A DNA stretch of 40,219 nt from an uncultured Clostridia bacterium (GCA_947581635.1 CANPVE010000018.1:1-40219), one strand, 5' to 3'; positions 6,899-15,272 are shown, counted from the first letter of the stretch. Numbers and translations: made by a program. The notes: generated from the sequence alone by a model not told the origin.

Positions 6899-6928
6899 GA
6901 TATTCCTAAAAAGAATATCATGATATTC
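6899..6928. promoter_or_regulatory. inverted repeats, likely LysR operator
   Basis: GAATATCA TGATATTC (6913-6928) is a perfect 16-bp palindrome. A further GATATTC (6899-6905) is inverted to GAATATC (6913-6919), giving three half-sites just downstream of the lysR -10 box. Position suggests autorepression and control of the divergent operon. Confidence 0.6.
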
Positions 6929-6957
6929 ATTATAACCATTAGCGGAGAATATGTCAA
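6929..6957 (-). promoter_or_regulatory. consensus promoter of the lysR gene
   Basis: On the minus strand TTGACA (6952-6957), a 17-base spacer and TATAAT (6929-6934): a perfect sigma-A promoter reading into the LysR gene. Confidence 0.85.
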
Positions 6958-6959
6958 GG

Positions 6960-6968
6960 TGTTATACT
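6960..6968 (+). promoter_or_regulatory. probable extended -10 promoter of the 7009 operon
   Basis: TGTTATACT is an extended -10 (TGnTATACT) without a good -35, typical of a promoter needing an activator such as the divergent LysR protein. Confidence 0.45.
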
Positions 6969-7008
6969 ATAAATGCAAGATAAAAACACTCGCAGAAAGG
7001 TTGGCAAT

Positions 7009-7236
7009 ATGAACGAACAATGGGAAAACCTGCTCATAGGACTGGCCGACGCAGGATGCACTGGAGAAGATATCAAAAGGGCGGAAAGATTTATAAAAAC
7101 AGGCAGCTTTGAAGAATTAAACAAGCATCTAAGAAGATGCCGCGCAGCCCTACTTGATGATATGCACAAAAGTCAGAAACGGGTAGACCGCATGGATTAC
7201 CTTATTCGACGAGCCGAAAAAATTTCAGCAAAATAA
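7009..7236 (+). CDS. small helical protein, unknown function
   Basis: 75 residues; start chosen at the ATG at 7009 with GAAAGG nine bases upstream. All-helical, charged (MNEQWENLLIGLADAGCTGEDIKRAERFI ... HLRRCRAALLDDMHKSQKRVDRMDYLI), with two Cys (in AGCTG and RRCRA). It is the first gene of the LysR-divergent operon, 18 bases before the hydrolase. I have the impression that such 75-80 residue proteins often accompany flavodoxin/AKR genes in Clostridia. No motif that gives a function. Confidence 0.75.
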   Translation: MNEQWENLLIGLADAGCTGEDIKRAERFIKTGSFEELNKHLRRCRAALLDDMHKSQKRVDRMDYLIRRAEKISAK

Positions 7237-7254
7237 AGAAAGGACCGTAAAATC

Positions 7255-8256
7255 ATGATTAAAAAACAAGAATTGAAACTGACATCAGAGTGGGACAAAA
7301 CATTCCCTAAAAGCGAGAAGGTTGAACATAGCAAGGTGACCTTTGTGAACCGTTACGGAATCACGCTGGCGGCGGATATGTATGTGCCTAAAAACAACTG
7401 TGGAAAACTTCCGGCGATTGCCGTTTGCGGGCCGTTCGGCGCGGTCAAGGAGCAGTGTGCCGGGCTTTATGCGCAGACCATGGCGGAACGTGGATTTCTG
7501 ACGATTGCTTTTGATCCCTCATTCACGGGCGAGAGTGGCGGCAACGTCAGGTACATGGCGTCACCCGATATCAACACCGAAGATTTCATGGCAGCGGTGG
7601 ATTATCTGTCGCTCAACGATCGGGTCGATTCAGACAGGATTGGTATCATCGGTATCTGCGGCTGGGGAGGTATGGCTCTCAACGCGGCGGCGCTCGATAC
7701 GCGGATTAAAGCGACAGTGGCGTCAACTATGTACGATATGACGAGGGTAAACGCCAACGGATACTTTGACGCTGAGGACAGCGAAGAAGCCCGCTATCAG
7801 AAGAAAGCCGCGATGTGCGCACAACGGCTTGCCGATTTGAAAGCGGGCGAATACAAGCTCGGCGGCGGTGTAGTAGATCCTCTGCCGGAGGACGCACCGT
7901 TCTTCGTAAAGGATTATTACGATTATTACAAGACTTCCCGCGGATATCATCCACGTTCTTTAAACTCCAACGGTGGCTGGAATGTGATTGGTTGTGAGTC
8001 TTTCATGAATCAGCCCATTCTTAAATACAGTAATGAGATTCGCAGCGCGGTTCTTATAATGCACGGTGAAAAGGCACACTCCTGTTATTTTGGAAAGGAC
8101 GCATACACCGCAATGACGAAGGAAAGCAAGTATGCAGACAACAAGGAGCTGTTGCTTATTCCCGATGCCGTTCATACCGATCTGTATGACGGCGGCGGCA
8201 AGAATGCCATTCCGTTTGATAAGCTGGAGCGTTTCTTTTCGGAATATCTGAATTAA
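7255..8256 (+). CDS. alpha/beta hydrolase (dienelactone-hydrolase-like) with Cys nucleophile
   Basis: 333 residues; ATG at 7255 with AAAGGACC upstream. Alpha/beta-hydrolase fold: oxyanion region AVCGPFGAVKEQ, strand TIAFDPSFTGESGG, nucleophile elbow GICGWGGMA where the GxSxG serine is replaced by Cys, acid candidate after SAVLIMHGEKAHS, and catalytic His in PDAVHTDLYD. A Cys nucleophile is known in dienelactone hydrolases. No signal peptide, so cytoplasmic. Such proteins sit in operons with flavin reductases and AKRs and may hydrolyse lactones or esters. It is in an operon with the FMN reductase that follows after 71 bases. Substrate unknown. Confidence 0.85.
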   Translation: MIKKQELKLTSEWDKTFPKSEKVEHSKVTFVNRYGITLAADMYVPKNNCGKLPAIAVCGPFGAVKEQCAGLYAQTMAERGFLTIAFDPSFTGESGGNVRYMASPDINTEDFMAAVDYLSLNDRVDSDRIGIIGICGWGGMALNAAALDTRIKATVASTMYDMTRVNANGYFDAEDSEEARYQKKAAMCAQRLADLKAGEYKLGGGVVDPLPEDAPFFVKDYYDYYKTSRGYHPRSLNSNGGWNVIGCESFMNQPILKYSNEIRSAVLIMHGEKAHSCYFGKDAYTAMTKESKYADNKELLLIPDAVHTDLYDGGGKNAIPFDKLERFFSEYLN

Positions 8257-8310
8257 ATGTCTAATCGGGCGCTGACAACCGATTGACGATTGAAATCAGT
8301 GCCCGACATT
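8254..8310 (+). other. hairpin between hydrolase and FMN-reductase genes
   Basis: AATGTC ... CGGGC.CTGA pairs with TCAG.GCCCGACATT across the intergenic space. There is no T-run, so it looks more like an RNA-stabilising or processing hairpin than a terminator. Confidence 0.4.
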
Positions 8311-8327
8311 AGAAACGAGGTGGTTTG

Positions 8328-8858
8328 ATGAAAATCTTAGTGCTGAATGGCAGTCCACATCCAAAGGGAAATACAAGGCAAATGATCGACGCTTTCACGG
8401 AGGGTGCAAAATCCTCAGCGAATTATGTCGAAGTAGTCGACATTTGCAAAAAGAACATCAAAGGCTGTATTGGCTGTGAATACTGCCATACAAAAGGCCG
8501 CGGCATCTGTGTGCAAAAAGACGATATGCAGGAAATATATAAACTACTGTCGGAGGCGGATATGCTGGTAATTGCTTCGCCCATCTACTATCACGGAATA
8601 TCCGGACAGCTTAAATGTGTGATTGACAGATTCTATGCCGCAGCATATCCTCAGAAGCCAAAACACTTGAAGAAAGTTGCCATGATATTAAGCTCAGGTG
8701 ACGCAGAAATGTATGACGGCGCAATGTTTTCCTATAAAGGTGATTTTCTGGATTATCTTGGGCTTGAAGATATGGGCATTTATACAGCATACGGAGCTGA
8801 AAACGGCTCGGCAGCTAAGCTGAATGAACTTAGAAATTTCGGCACATCGTTAAAATGA
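8328..8858 (+). CDS. NADPH-dependent FMN reductase / iron-sulfur-flavoprotein-like
   Basis: 176 residues; ATG at 8328 with GAGGTGG upstream. The FMN phosphate loop NGSPHPKGNTRQM is at residues about 6-18, followed by a flavodoxin-like alpha/beta fold (MLVIASPIYYHGISGQLKCVIDRFY). Cys cluster GCIGCEYCHTKGRGIC (four Cys, about residues 47-62) is typical of the NAD(P)H-dependent oxidoreductase group near the Isf family; it may bind a metal or be redox-active. Cytoplasmic. Probably supplies reducing power as FMNH2 or reduces quinone-like electrophiles. Its last codon overlaps a possible start of the next gene (ATGA at 8855). Confidence 0.88.
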   Translation: MKILVLNGSPHPKGNTRQMIDAFTEGAKSSANYVEVVDICKKNIKGCIGCEYCHTKGRGICVQKDDMQEIYKLLSEADMLVIASPIYYHGISGQLKCVIDRFYAAAYPQKPKHLKKVAMILSSGDAEMYDGAMFSYKGDFLDYLGLEDMGIYTAYGAENGSAAKLNELRNFGTSLK

Positions 8859-8878
8859 TATTTCGGGTGATTGAATAT

Positions 8879-10375
8879 ATGAAAAGGGTAGTTGCTATTG
8901 TTATGATGTTTTCTTTCCTGATTTGCCTATCGGCCTGTGGTACAGAACGTCAAATTGATATTCCGTCAGCACCCCAAGAAGGAGGCGTTACCGAAGAATG
9001 TAAAAATGCGGATGGAACAAAAGATGGAACGGAAAAACCAAATCATTCGCAATCAAGTTATTTGGTTGTATATTTTTCGGCAACCGGGAACACAAGACCA
9101 CTTGCCGAATATGCCGCCGACATTCTCAACGCCGACATCTACGAAATCGTACCGGAACAACCTTATACGGACGCCGATTTAGCCTATTATACAGGTGGAC
9201 GTGCGGACCAGGAGCAGAATGATCCTGCGGCACGTCCAGCGATATCCGGCTCGGTGGAGAATATGGATCAGTATGATACGATACTGCTTGGGTATCCGAT
9301 TTGGCACGGCAAAGCTCCGAAAATCATTTACACTTTTCTGGAAAGCTACAATTTTTCGGGCAAGACAATTCTGCCGTTCTGTACTTCGCACAGCAGCGGG
9401 ATTGGTTCCAGCGCCGACAACCTTCGCTCCCTTACACAAAACACAAATTGGCTGGATGGCAAGAGATTTGCCGCCGGTACTTCCAAACAGGAAATCGAAA
9501 ACTGGCTGAATGAAAATGATATGAAGCCTAACTCGACTGCTGTATCGGCAAAAATCGGCGTATTCAATTTTGAAAAACATACCGTCCTGCTTAACAGTGG
9601 ATATGAAATGCCGATCATGGGGCTAGGGACATACAGCCTTTCGGACGAAGAATGCTATGATTCTGTTACCGCTTTGCTTGAATCTGGCGGACGGCTAATC
9701 GACACGGCGTATATGTACGGCAACGAAGCCGCTGTCGGCCGCGCTATCCGGGATTCTGGCGTGCCGAGGGAGGAAATTTTTGTCATTACAAAAATTTATC
9801 CGGGTACGCAGTTCGCAAATCCTGAAAAGGCCATTCAGGACGCGTTGGATAAGCTTAATATCGGTTATATTGACATGATGCTTCTCCATCATCCTGGAGA
9901 AAATGACGTGAATGCCTATCTCGCCATGGAAAAAGCTGTTGACAATGGAAAAATTCACTCGCTCGGTCTGTCAAATTGGTATGTCAAGGAACTAAAAGAA
10001 TTTTTGCCGAAGGTGAACATCACTCCTGCACTGGTACAGAATGAAATCCATCCGTACTATCAGGAAAACGATGTAATCCCGTATATTCAAAATCTTGGGA
10101 TTGTCGTGCAGGGATGGTATCCGTTCGGCGGTCGTGGACATACCTCTGAACTGCTCGGAAACAATGTGATTTCTTCCATCGCCGAAGCTCACGGCGTTTC
10201 CTCTGCTCAGGTGATTTTGAGGTGGAATCTGCAAAAGGGCGTCGTTGTAATTCCCGGTTCAGGCAACCCCGCCCATATCAAGGAAAATCTTGATCTGTTC
10301 GGGTTTGAATTGACAGATAATGAGATGAGCCAAATCAATGCGCTGGATAGGAACGAGAAACATGACTGGTATTGA
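8879..10375 (+). CDS. lipoprotein: flavodoxin domain fused to aldo-keto reductase
   Basis: 498 residues from the ATG at 8879 (MKRVV..., a normal lipoprotein n-region); an upstream ATG at 8855 overlaps the preceding gene. Signal peptide with lipobox LSAC, Cys at residue 20, then a polar linker to about 60. Residues 61-212 are a flavodoxin domain (YFSATGNTR phosphate loop, ILLGYPIWHG). Residues about 232-498 are a full aldo-keto reductase with tetrad D275, Y280, K305 and H337 (LIDTAYMYGNE, ITKI, LLHHP) and the NADP-site segment VIPGSGNPAHIKENL. Export of an FMN/NADPH-type enzyme is odd: the cofactors are normally inside. Last gene of the LysR-divergent operon. Confidence 0.85.
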   Translation: MKRVVAIVMMFSFLICLSACGTERQIDIPSAPQEGGVTEECKNADGTKDGTEKPNHSQSSYLVVYFSATGNTRPLAEYAADILNADIYEIVPEQPYTDADLAYYTGGRADQEQNDPAARPAISGSVENMDQYDTILLGYPIWHGKAPKIIYTFLESYNFSGKTILPFCTSHSSGIGSSADNLRSLTQNTNWLDGKRFAAGTSKQEIENWLNENDMKPNSTAVSAKIGVFNFEKHTVLLNSGYEMPIMGLGTYSLSDEECYDSVTALLESGGRLIDTAYMYGNEAAVGRAIRDSGVPREEIFVITKIYPGTQFANPEKAIQDALDKLNIGYIDMMLLHHPGENDVNAYLAMEKAVDNGKIHSLGLSNWYVKELKEFLPKVNITPALVQNEIHPYYQENDVIPYIQNLGIVVQGWYPFGGRGHTSELLGNNVISSIAEAHGVSSAQVILRWNLQKGVVVIPGSGNPAHIKENLDLFGFELTDNEMSQINALDRNEKHDWY

Positions 10376-10501
10376 TTGATAATAAAATTACACCACAATT
10401 AGCCACGTAATTTAACAACAGAGCCGATAATTTTGTGAGGTTGCCTCTTACAAAATTATCGGCTTCTTTTTACGCCAAAATGATAAAATATCCTCCTCGT
10501 C

Positions 10502-11002
10502 TTATTCACATAACCGCTTTACGCTTTCAATCCACTTCTCAACCATTTTTAGGGAAGTCTCCATATGATTCCCTCCGTTTGAATCAAATTGAACCTGCAT
10601 TTCACAGGCGGATTTCGCACCTTTACAGGCTTTTTGCATATCACTGATAACATGTCCAGGCCAGCCACTGTTGGTCATAAACGGTATAATCGTCTTTCCG
10701 CCCCAATCCTGACCTTTCAGATATGTGAGAACGGCGGGAGCCATGGTGTACCACCACATCGGCGTTCCAATCGCGATTACATCATAGTCAGCAATGTTAT
10801 ACCGCAGCGGTTTAATATCAGGTTGATATCCGCTGTCTACCTCTCGCTTTCCTTGATTCACCACATCCTGATAACTGCCCGCATATGGTTTTACCGTTTC
10901 AATTTCCGCAATATCTGCATCTGTTGACTTTTGCAGCTGTTGTGCAATCTTTCTTGTGTTCCCGTTCGACCACGAATAGTAAACAATCAGCAACTTTTTC
11001 AT
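10502..11002 (-). CDS. flavodoxin
   Basis: 166 residues; ATG at 11002 chosen because GGGGGAGAGG lies just upstream. FMN loop SWSNGNTRKIAQQL (usual T/S-x-T-G-x-T has become SWSNGNT), then AIGTPMWWYTMAPAVLTYL and the FMTNSGWPG loop that contacts the flavin ring. Length and motifs fit the flavodoxin_4 type found as companions of aldo-keto reductases. It starts 17 bases beyond the AKR stop, third gene of a minus-strand operon flavodoxin-AKR-flavodoxin. Cytoplasmic electron carrier or flavin-dependent reductase; partner unknown. Confidence 0.88.
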   Translation of the reverse strand: MKKLLIVYYSWSNGNTRKIAQQLQKSTDADIAEIETVKPYAGSYQDVVNQGKREVDSGYQPDIKPLRYNIADYDVIAIGTPMWWYTMAPAVLTYLKGQDWGGKTIIPFMTNSGWPGHVISDMQKACKGAKSACEMQVQFDSNGGNHMETSLKMVEKWIESVKRLCE

Positions 11003-11019
11003 TTTCCTCTCCCCCATTG

Positions 11020-11874
11020 TCAATCCGCCGGAGTCCAGCCGGAAAAGTTACGTTCCTGTTCTTCAAGCGTAGCGTTATAAAAACGCTTTCCGTTGTCGAG
11101 GGCGGCAATTTTTTTCATTTCTTCATCACTTAATTCAAAATCAAAAATATTGAAATTATCCTTGATGTGCTGTGGATTGGTCGACTTCGGGAAAATCACG
11201 TTGCCAACCTGAATGTGCCAGCGAAGAATGATCTGCACGTTAGTTTTGCCATACTTCTTCGCAAGCTCTGTAAATATCGGTTCATTGATAAGCCCTTGAT
11301 CGCCATGGCCGATGGGATACCAGGATTCAATCACCGTACCGTAAGGTGCAAGGCGTTTTTTCAGCTCGTTTTGCTGGTAATATGGATGACACTCCACCTG
11401 CAGTGCGGAGGGCTTGATAGCCGCTGCCTCGCAGACTTCCTCCAATCGCTCCGATTCAAAGTTGCTTAGACCGATGGAGCGAACCTTACCTTGTGCGACG
11501 GCCTTTTCCATATCACGCCACGCGCCCATATAATCGCCCACCTGCTGATGTAAAAGGAGCAAATCGATATATCCGACGTCCAGACGCTCCAGCATTTTTT
11601 CTATGCCGGACATGGTTTTGCCCTCGCCATACTCGGATGGCCACAGTTTGCTTGTTATCCAAATTTCTTCACGTGAAATACCGCTTTCCCGAACAGCAGC
11701 ACCAACGCTGCGCTCGTTCTGATAGGCGTGGGCAGTGTCGATATGGCGGTAGCCAATTTTCAGCGCCATAAGACACGCCCGCTTGGTTTCCTCTCCTTCC
11801 GGCACTGTGAAAACACCCATGCCGAACTGCGGGATTTTCGCTCCGTTGTTGAGTGTAAGATATGTCTGATTCAT
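11020..11874 (-). CDS. aldo-keto reductase
   Basis: 284 residues; ATG at 11874 with GGAGGAATAAAA. Complete AKR (TIM barrel) with catalytic D46, Y51, K76 and H109 (HIDTAHAYQNE, ITSKLWP, LLLHQ), and NADP(H)-binding C-terminal loop IFPKSTNPQHIKDN. Resembles 2,5-diketo-gluconate reductase/YtbE-type AKRs. Reduces aldehydes and ketones, for example methylglyoxal, with NADPH; the true substrate cannot be read from sequence. Middle gene of the flavodoxin-AKR-flavodoxin operon. Confidence 0.93.
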   Translation of the reverse strand: MNQTYLTLNNGAKIPQFGMGVFTVPEGEETKRACLMALKIGYRHIDTAHAYQNERSVGAAVRESGISREEIWITSKLWPSEYGEGKTMSGIEKMLERLDVGYIDLLLLHQQVGDYMGAWRDMEKAVAQGKVRSIGLSNFESERLEEVCEAAAIKPSALQVECHPYYQQNELKKRLAPYGTVIESWYPIGHGDQGLINEPIFTELAKKYGKTNVQIILRWHIQVGNVIFPKSTNPQHIKDNFNIFDFELSDEEMKKIAALDNGKRFYNATLEEQERNFSGWTPAD

Positions 11875-11899
11875 TTTTATTCCTCCTGAATAACCTATT

Positions 11900-12415
11900 T
11901 TAAAGCGACTTTTTTGCCCATGCAGCTACTGCACTTTCAGACTTGGCTGCATCGGCGCCGTGAACGGCAAGCCCTTCGCCGAAAATCGCACCCTTGCACA
12001 ACTTTTTCAAATCACGCTCACAGGAACCAAGTCCGCTGCCTTCGTGAGTCATAACCGCCAGCACTCTTTTGCCGGTAAAGTCAAGCCGCTCCAAGGCGGA
12101 GAAAATCGCCATTGGAAATGTACCCCACCAGCACGGGCCGGCGACCACGATGTTGTCATAGTCGTTGACATTATCCGGGTATCTTTTCAGCTGGGGACGC
12201 GCACCGACACGGAGTTCCTGTTTTGCTTCCTCAATGCAGGTGTAATAATCCGCAGCGTAAGACTTTACGGTATCTACCTCAAAAAGATCGGCGTCCACAG
12301 CCCTCTGAATGAACTCAGCCACTATTTCGGTATTGCCTTTGGAGATATTTTTAATACCGCCGTTCCAATAGTTTTCACCCTTGCGGGAATAATAAATGAC
12401 CAGATTCTTTGCCAT
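11900..12415 (-). CDS. flavodoxin
   Basis: 171 residues; ATG at 12415 with AAGGAGG. FMN loop around YYSRKGENYWNGGIKNISKGNTE, where an insertion of about 15 residues between strand 1 and the GNT part is normal for this flavodoxin_4 subgroup; then VAGPCWWGTFPMAIFSAL and MTHEGSGLG flavin-ring loop. First gene of the operon, directly behind a good promoter. Together with the other flavodoxin at 10502 and the lipoprotein fusion, three flavodoxin domains occur within 3.6 kb. Confidence 0.9.
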   Translation of the reverse strand: MAKNLVIYYSRKGENYWNGGIKNISKGNTEIVAEFIQRAVDADLFEVDTVKSYAADYYTCIEEAKQELRVGARPQLKRYPDNVNDYDNIVVAGPCWWGTFPMAIFSALERLDFTGKRVLAVMTHEGSGLGSCERDLKKLCKGAIFGEGLAVHGADAAKSESAVAAWAKKSL

Positions 12416-12448
12416 GGCAAATTCCTCCTTAAAGTTTATTTATATTTC

Positions 12449-12477
12449 ATTATACTCATAAACGCTGTAAATAACAA
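12449..12477 (-). promoter_or_regulatory. promoter of the flavodoxin-AKR-flavodoxin operon
   Basis: Minus strand: TTGTTA (12472-12477), 17-base spacer, TATAAT (12449-12454), about 35 bases before the start codon. Confidence 0.8.
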
Positions 12478-12517
12478 TTCAAGTTTCAGAGCTTATTCAT
12501 AAGTGATTACTAATATG

Positions 12518-12546
12518 AAAAAAGAGCCCACATATGTAGGCTCTCA
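12518..12546 (-). terminator. terminator of the second lysR gene
   Basis: Minus strand GAGCC TACATATGT GGGCTC followed by TTTTTT, just after the LysR stop at 12565. Confidence 0.8.
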
Positions 12547-12564
12547 AATATATCTTTTTGTATT

Positions 12565-13449
12565 TTATTCGGCAAATAGCGCTTTCAGTATGTCCGCAAA
12601 TTCTTCAATATAATAACCGGAATTATCAGTTTTCCAAAAGACGCAGTAATTTCGGCGGATCCGCTTCCCATTTCTACATAGCGGAAGCCGGGAGATCGTT
12701 TCGGCAAACTGTGTGGGAAGACTGCCGCCATCAACAGGTAGAAAACATTTCCCGCTCACGACCATCAGCCGCGCTTCTTCGAGATTTTCGGCAAACAGGA
12801 ATTCACTTTCGATTCCATATATTTCACGATAGTAGGATTGTTCATTTTCCCGCTGATCTTTTGAGGCAACTAAGACACACGGTATGTTCCGCAGATCACT
12901 TACATTGACGCTGCCCAAATTTGAAATTGGGTTTCTTACGGATATTTCGATATGACAGCCGATGACTCTCACAATGATGTTGATGTATTCATCAGAAAAT
13001 GCGCGTCGCTGATCGCTAAGGACCAAATCAACCTGATCCGTGCGCAGTAATTCGTATAAGTCCTCGTGATTTCCATTCTTTATATCAACCGCAACATCAG
13101 GATATTTGGCGGTAAACTCGGCGACCGCCCTTTGAAACTCTACACCGCCATAACCCTTGACATAACCGATTCTAAATGTGAAATCCTCTCCACGGGCGAT
13201 TGCCACGGTCTCACGACACAGCCGTTCAAGATCCGAGACTAATATCAGGCTCTTCCGATAGAAATGAGCTCCCGCAGGTGTCAGGTAAAAGCGGCGATTT
13301 TCCCGTTTTAAAAGTTTTACGCCCAGTTCTCGCTCTAACGTCCGAATCTGCTGAGATATTGCGGACTGAGATATGTAACATTCTGCCGCTGCCTCGCTGA
13401 AGCTGCCCCTACGCACGACGGCCTGAAAGTATTTAATTTGTTTAAGCAT
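12565..13449 (-). CDS. LysR-family transcriptional regulator
   Basis: 294 residues from the ATG at 13449, with AAGGAG nine to ten bases upstream; longer in-frame starts cross the promoter. HTH at residues 1-60 (QIKYFQAVVRRGSFSEAAAECYISQSAISQQIRTLERELG) and effector domain (FTFRIGYVKGYGGVEF, LVLSDQRRAF). It lies upstream of, and in the same direction as, the flavodoxin/AKR operon, from which it is separated by a terminator and a new promoter, and is the likely regulator of that operon. Ligand unknown. Confidence 0.93.
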   Translation of the reverse strand: MLKQIKYFQAVVRRGSFSEAAAECYISQSAISQQIRTLERELGVKLLKRENRRFYLTPAGAHFYRKSLILVSDLERLCRETVAIARGEDFTFRIGYVKGYGGVEFQRAVAEFTAKYPDVAVDIKNGNHEDLYELLRTDQVDLVLSDQRRAFSDEYINIIVRVIGCHIEISVRNPISNLGSVNVSDLRNIPCVLVASKDQRENEQSYYREIYGIESEFLFAENLEEARLMVVSGKCFLPVDGGSLPTQFAETISRLPLCRNGKRIRRNYCVFWKTDNSGYYIEEFADILKALFAE

Positions 13450-13516
13450 CGGTTCTCGCTCCTTCCGTTCTGTAGTCACATAATCCATAGCGCACCTCCG
13501 GCATGGTTGCGAAATC

Positions 13517-13545
13517 ATTATACTTCGGCGGCTAGAGGAATACAA
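13517..13545 (-). promoter_or_regulatory. promoter of the second lysR gene
   Basis: Minus strand: TTGTAT (13540-13545), 17-base spacer, TATAAT (13517-13522). The rest of the gap 13546-13765 shows nothing I can name. Confidence 0.7.
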
Positions 13546-13765
13546 GACAAAAAAGGTTAACAATCTCTGAAACTATGAGCAAAAGTAGATATAAGAAAAA
13601 ACATCATCGGCTATTTCGTCTTTTTACAAACGAGTGGCGGAATGCCACGTATGCTTGTTTCAACTATGTCGAAGTATTTGGATAGGCTTTAAGGTCACAG
13701 CCGTATTAAAACAGACACTCCAATCGTTTGCTGAATAGTGTTTCAATATGAACAACAAAATACAC

Positions 13766-13809
13766 AAAAACTGCCGCATCAAAATTTCACATTCGATGCG
13801 GCAGTTTTT
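13766..13809. terminator. strong terminator after the ABC-2 operon
   Basis: Stem AAAAACTGCCGCATC (13766-13780) with GATGCGGCAGTTTTT (13795-13809); A- and T-flanks let it work in both directions. It ends the minus-strand exporter operon that stops at 13833. Confidence 0.85.
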
Positions 13810-13832
13810 GATCATTGATGAAGCACAATCAG

Positions 13833-14552
13833 TCACTCTTTTTGAGTATTTAAGTGCAGTTTGTGTATACGATAATATAGCGTTCCGTCGAATCCTCTTA
13901 TAGAGAATAAAATCTGAGCGCAAATAATCATTAACAATGAAAATGTAAGTATTTTCATGATGAGCATTTGAAAAAGATCGTTGAGCATCAGCGGTTCTTC
14001 TGAAAAAGTATATATGCTGAATACAGGCATATATTTGTTCCCTGTATATAAATAGAAAAGTCCATATACAAGACTTAAAATCCAACTATACAATGCTTTT
14101 CGAGTGATACTCATAGACAAAAAGCCTAATCCAAAATAAAACAGCGACTGAAAGATGAGCTGTATTAAATATGACCAAAAATCATATGGCGTCATCATTC
14201 TTAAAAGAAGACAATACACGAACGTCAGTAAACAATATGCTACCCATCCTTCAACGACCCGAATCACGCCAAGATACATTTTACTGACACTGTAAGAGTA
14301 GTATATCTCGTTGCCACTATCCTCCACGATTGGACGCATCAAGTGTATGGCCCACCAACTGCCAAACAACGGCACAACACATTCGCTGCAAGTGAAATAC
14401 AATGTTTCCGTCATCCCGGCCGAAAAACATATCATGTAAAGGTATACTGTCAGCAGCAACATAGCTATAATCGGCACGAAGAAGTTAATTCCCATCATAC
14501 TAAAATTAAATATGGTTTGACTAAAATGTCTGAGTCTATTGCCCTTTGGCAT
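13833..14552 (-). CDS. ABC-2 type exporter permease (small subunit)
   Basis: 239 residues, six hydrophobic segments (for example FVPIIAMLLLTVYLYMICFSA, YCLLTFVYCLLL, LIFQSLFYFGLGFLSMSI, ILTFSLLMIICAQILF), polar and basic C-terminus. ATG at 14552 lies within the end of the ATPase gene (17-base overlap), so the two are coupled. No motif gives the substrate. The gene order permease(large)-ATPase-permease(small) fits a complete ABC-2 exporter. Confidence 0.75.
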   Translation of the reverse strand: MPKGNRLRHFSQTIFNFSMMGINFFVPIIAMLLLTVYLYMICFSAGMTETLYFTCSECVVPLFGSWWAIHLMRPIVEDSGNEIYYSYSVSKMYLGVIRVVEGWVAYCLLTFVYCLLLRMMTPYDFWSYLIQLIFQSLFYFGLGFLSMSITRKALYSWILSLVYGLFYLYTGNKYMPVFSIYTFSEEPLMLNDLFQMLIMKILTFSLLMIICAQILFSIRGFDGTLYYRIHKLHLNTQKE

Positions 14553-15258
14553 CTTTAATCAGCTCCATATAGTAATCTTCAAGGGTATCTGAATCCCTTG
14601 GCAAAATTTCAGATATGTTGCCGCTCTGAATTATCCTGCCCTCATGGAGAAATGCAATTTGATCACAGCACGTTTCCACATCGGAAATAATATGGGTGGA
14701 AATAAATACTGTTGCGTTTTTATCAATTTTCCCGATCATCTCTCGAAATCGAACTCTTTCTTCGGGGTCAAGTCCAGCCGTAGGCTCGTCAAGAATAATC
14801 AACTCCGGATTTCCCAACAAAGCCTGTGCAATTCCAAGCCGCCGTACCATACCACCGGACAAGTTTTTTACCTTCTTATCACGCTGTTCGCTCAGGTTTG
14901 TCATTTCCAGAACTCTGTCAATTTCGTCCGGTATGACAGGCTTGCGCAATCCTTTGAGAACTGCTGAGTGGTTCAGCGCTTCATCTACTGAAATGTAGGG
15001 ATACATACCAAAATTCTGCGGCAAATATCCCAATTTGTCACGTACCTCATTAGGGTTTTCCCAAGATATTTTGCTCGTGCTTATAGTCCCACATTTGGGT
15101 TTAATGATGGTGGCCAGCACTCTTATCAATGTAGTTTTACCGGCGCCGTTCGGTCCCACCAAACCGAATTTTCCCGGATTGATTTGCATTGACACATTAT
15201 CGAGGGCTTTCGTTATTCCATATTGCATTGTAACATTATCAACGACTATTGATTCCAT
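14536..15258 (-). CDS. ABC transporter ATP-binding protein (ABC-2 exporter)
   Basis: 240 residues; ATG at 15258 with GGGAGGAG. Walker A GPNGAGKTT (about 35-43), Q-loop YLPQNF (78-83), signature LSGGM (133-137), Walker B LIILDEP (153-159) and switch His in FISTHI. The CcmA/DrrA/BcrA type fits drug, lipid or peptide export. It is preceded after 14 bases by the giant permease and overlaps the small permease. Cytoplasmic side of the membrane. Confidence 0.93.
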   Translation of the reverse strand: MESIVVDNVTMQYGITKALDNVSMQINPGKFGLVGPNGAGKTTLIRVLATIIKPKCGTISTSKISWENPNEVRDKLGYLPQNFGMYPYISVDEALNHSAVLKGLRKPVIPDEIDRVLEMTNLSEQRDKKVKNLSGGMVRRLGIAQALLGNPELIILDEPTAGLDPEERVRFREMIGKIDKNATVFISTHIISDVETCCDQIAFLHEGRIIQSGNISEILPRDSDTLEDYYMELIKDAKGQ

Positions 15259-15272
15259 ACAGCATCTCCTCC

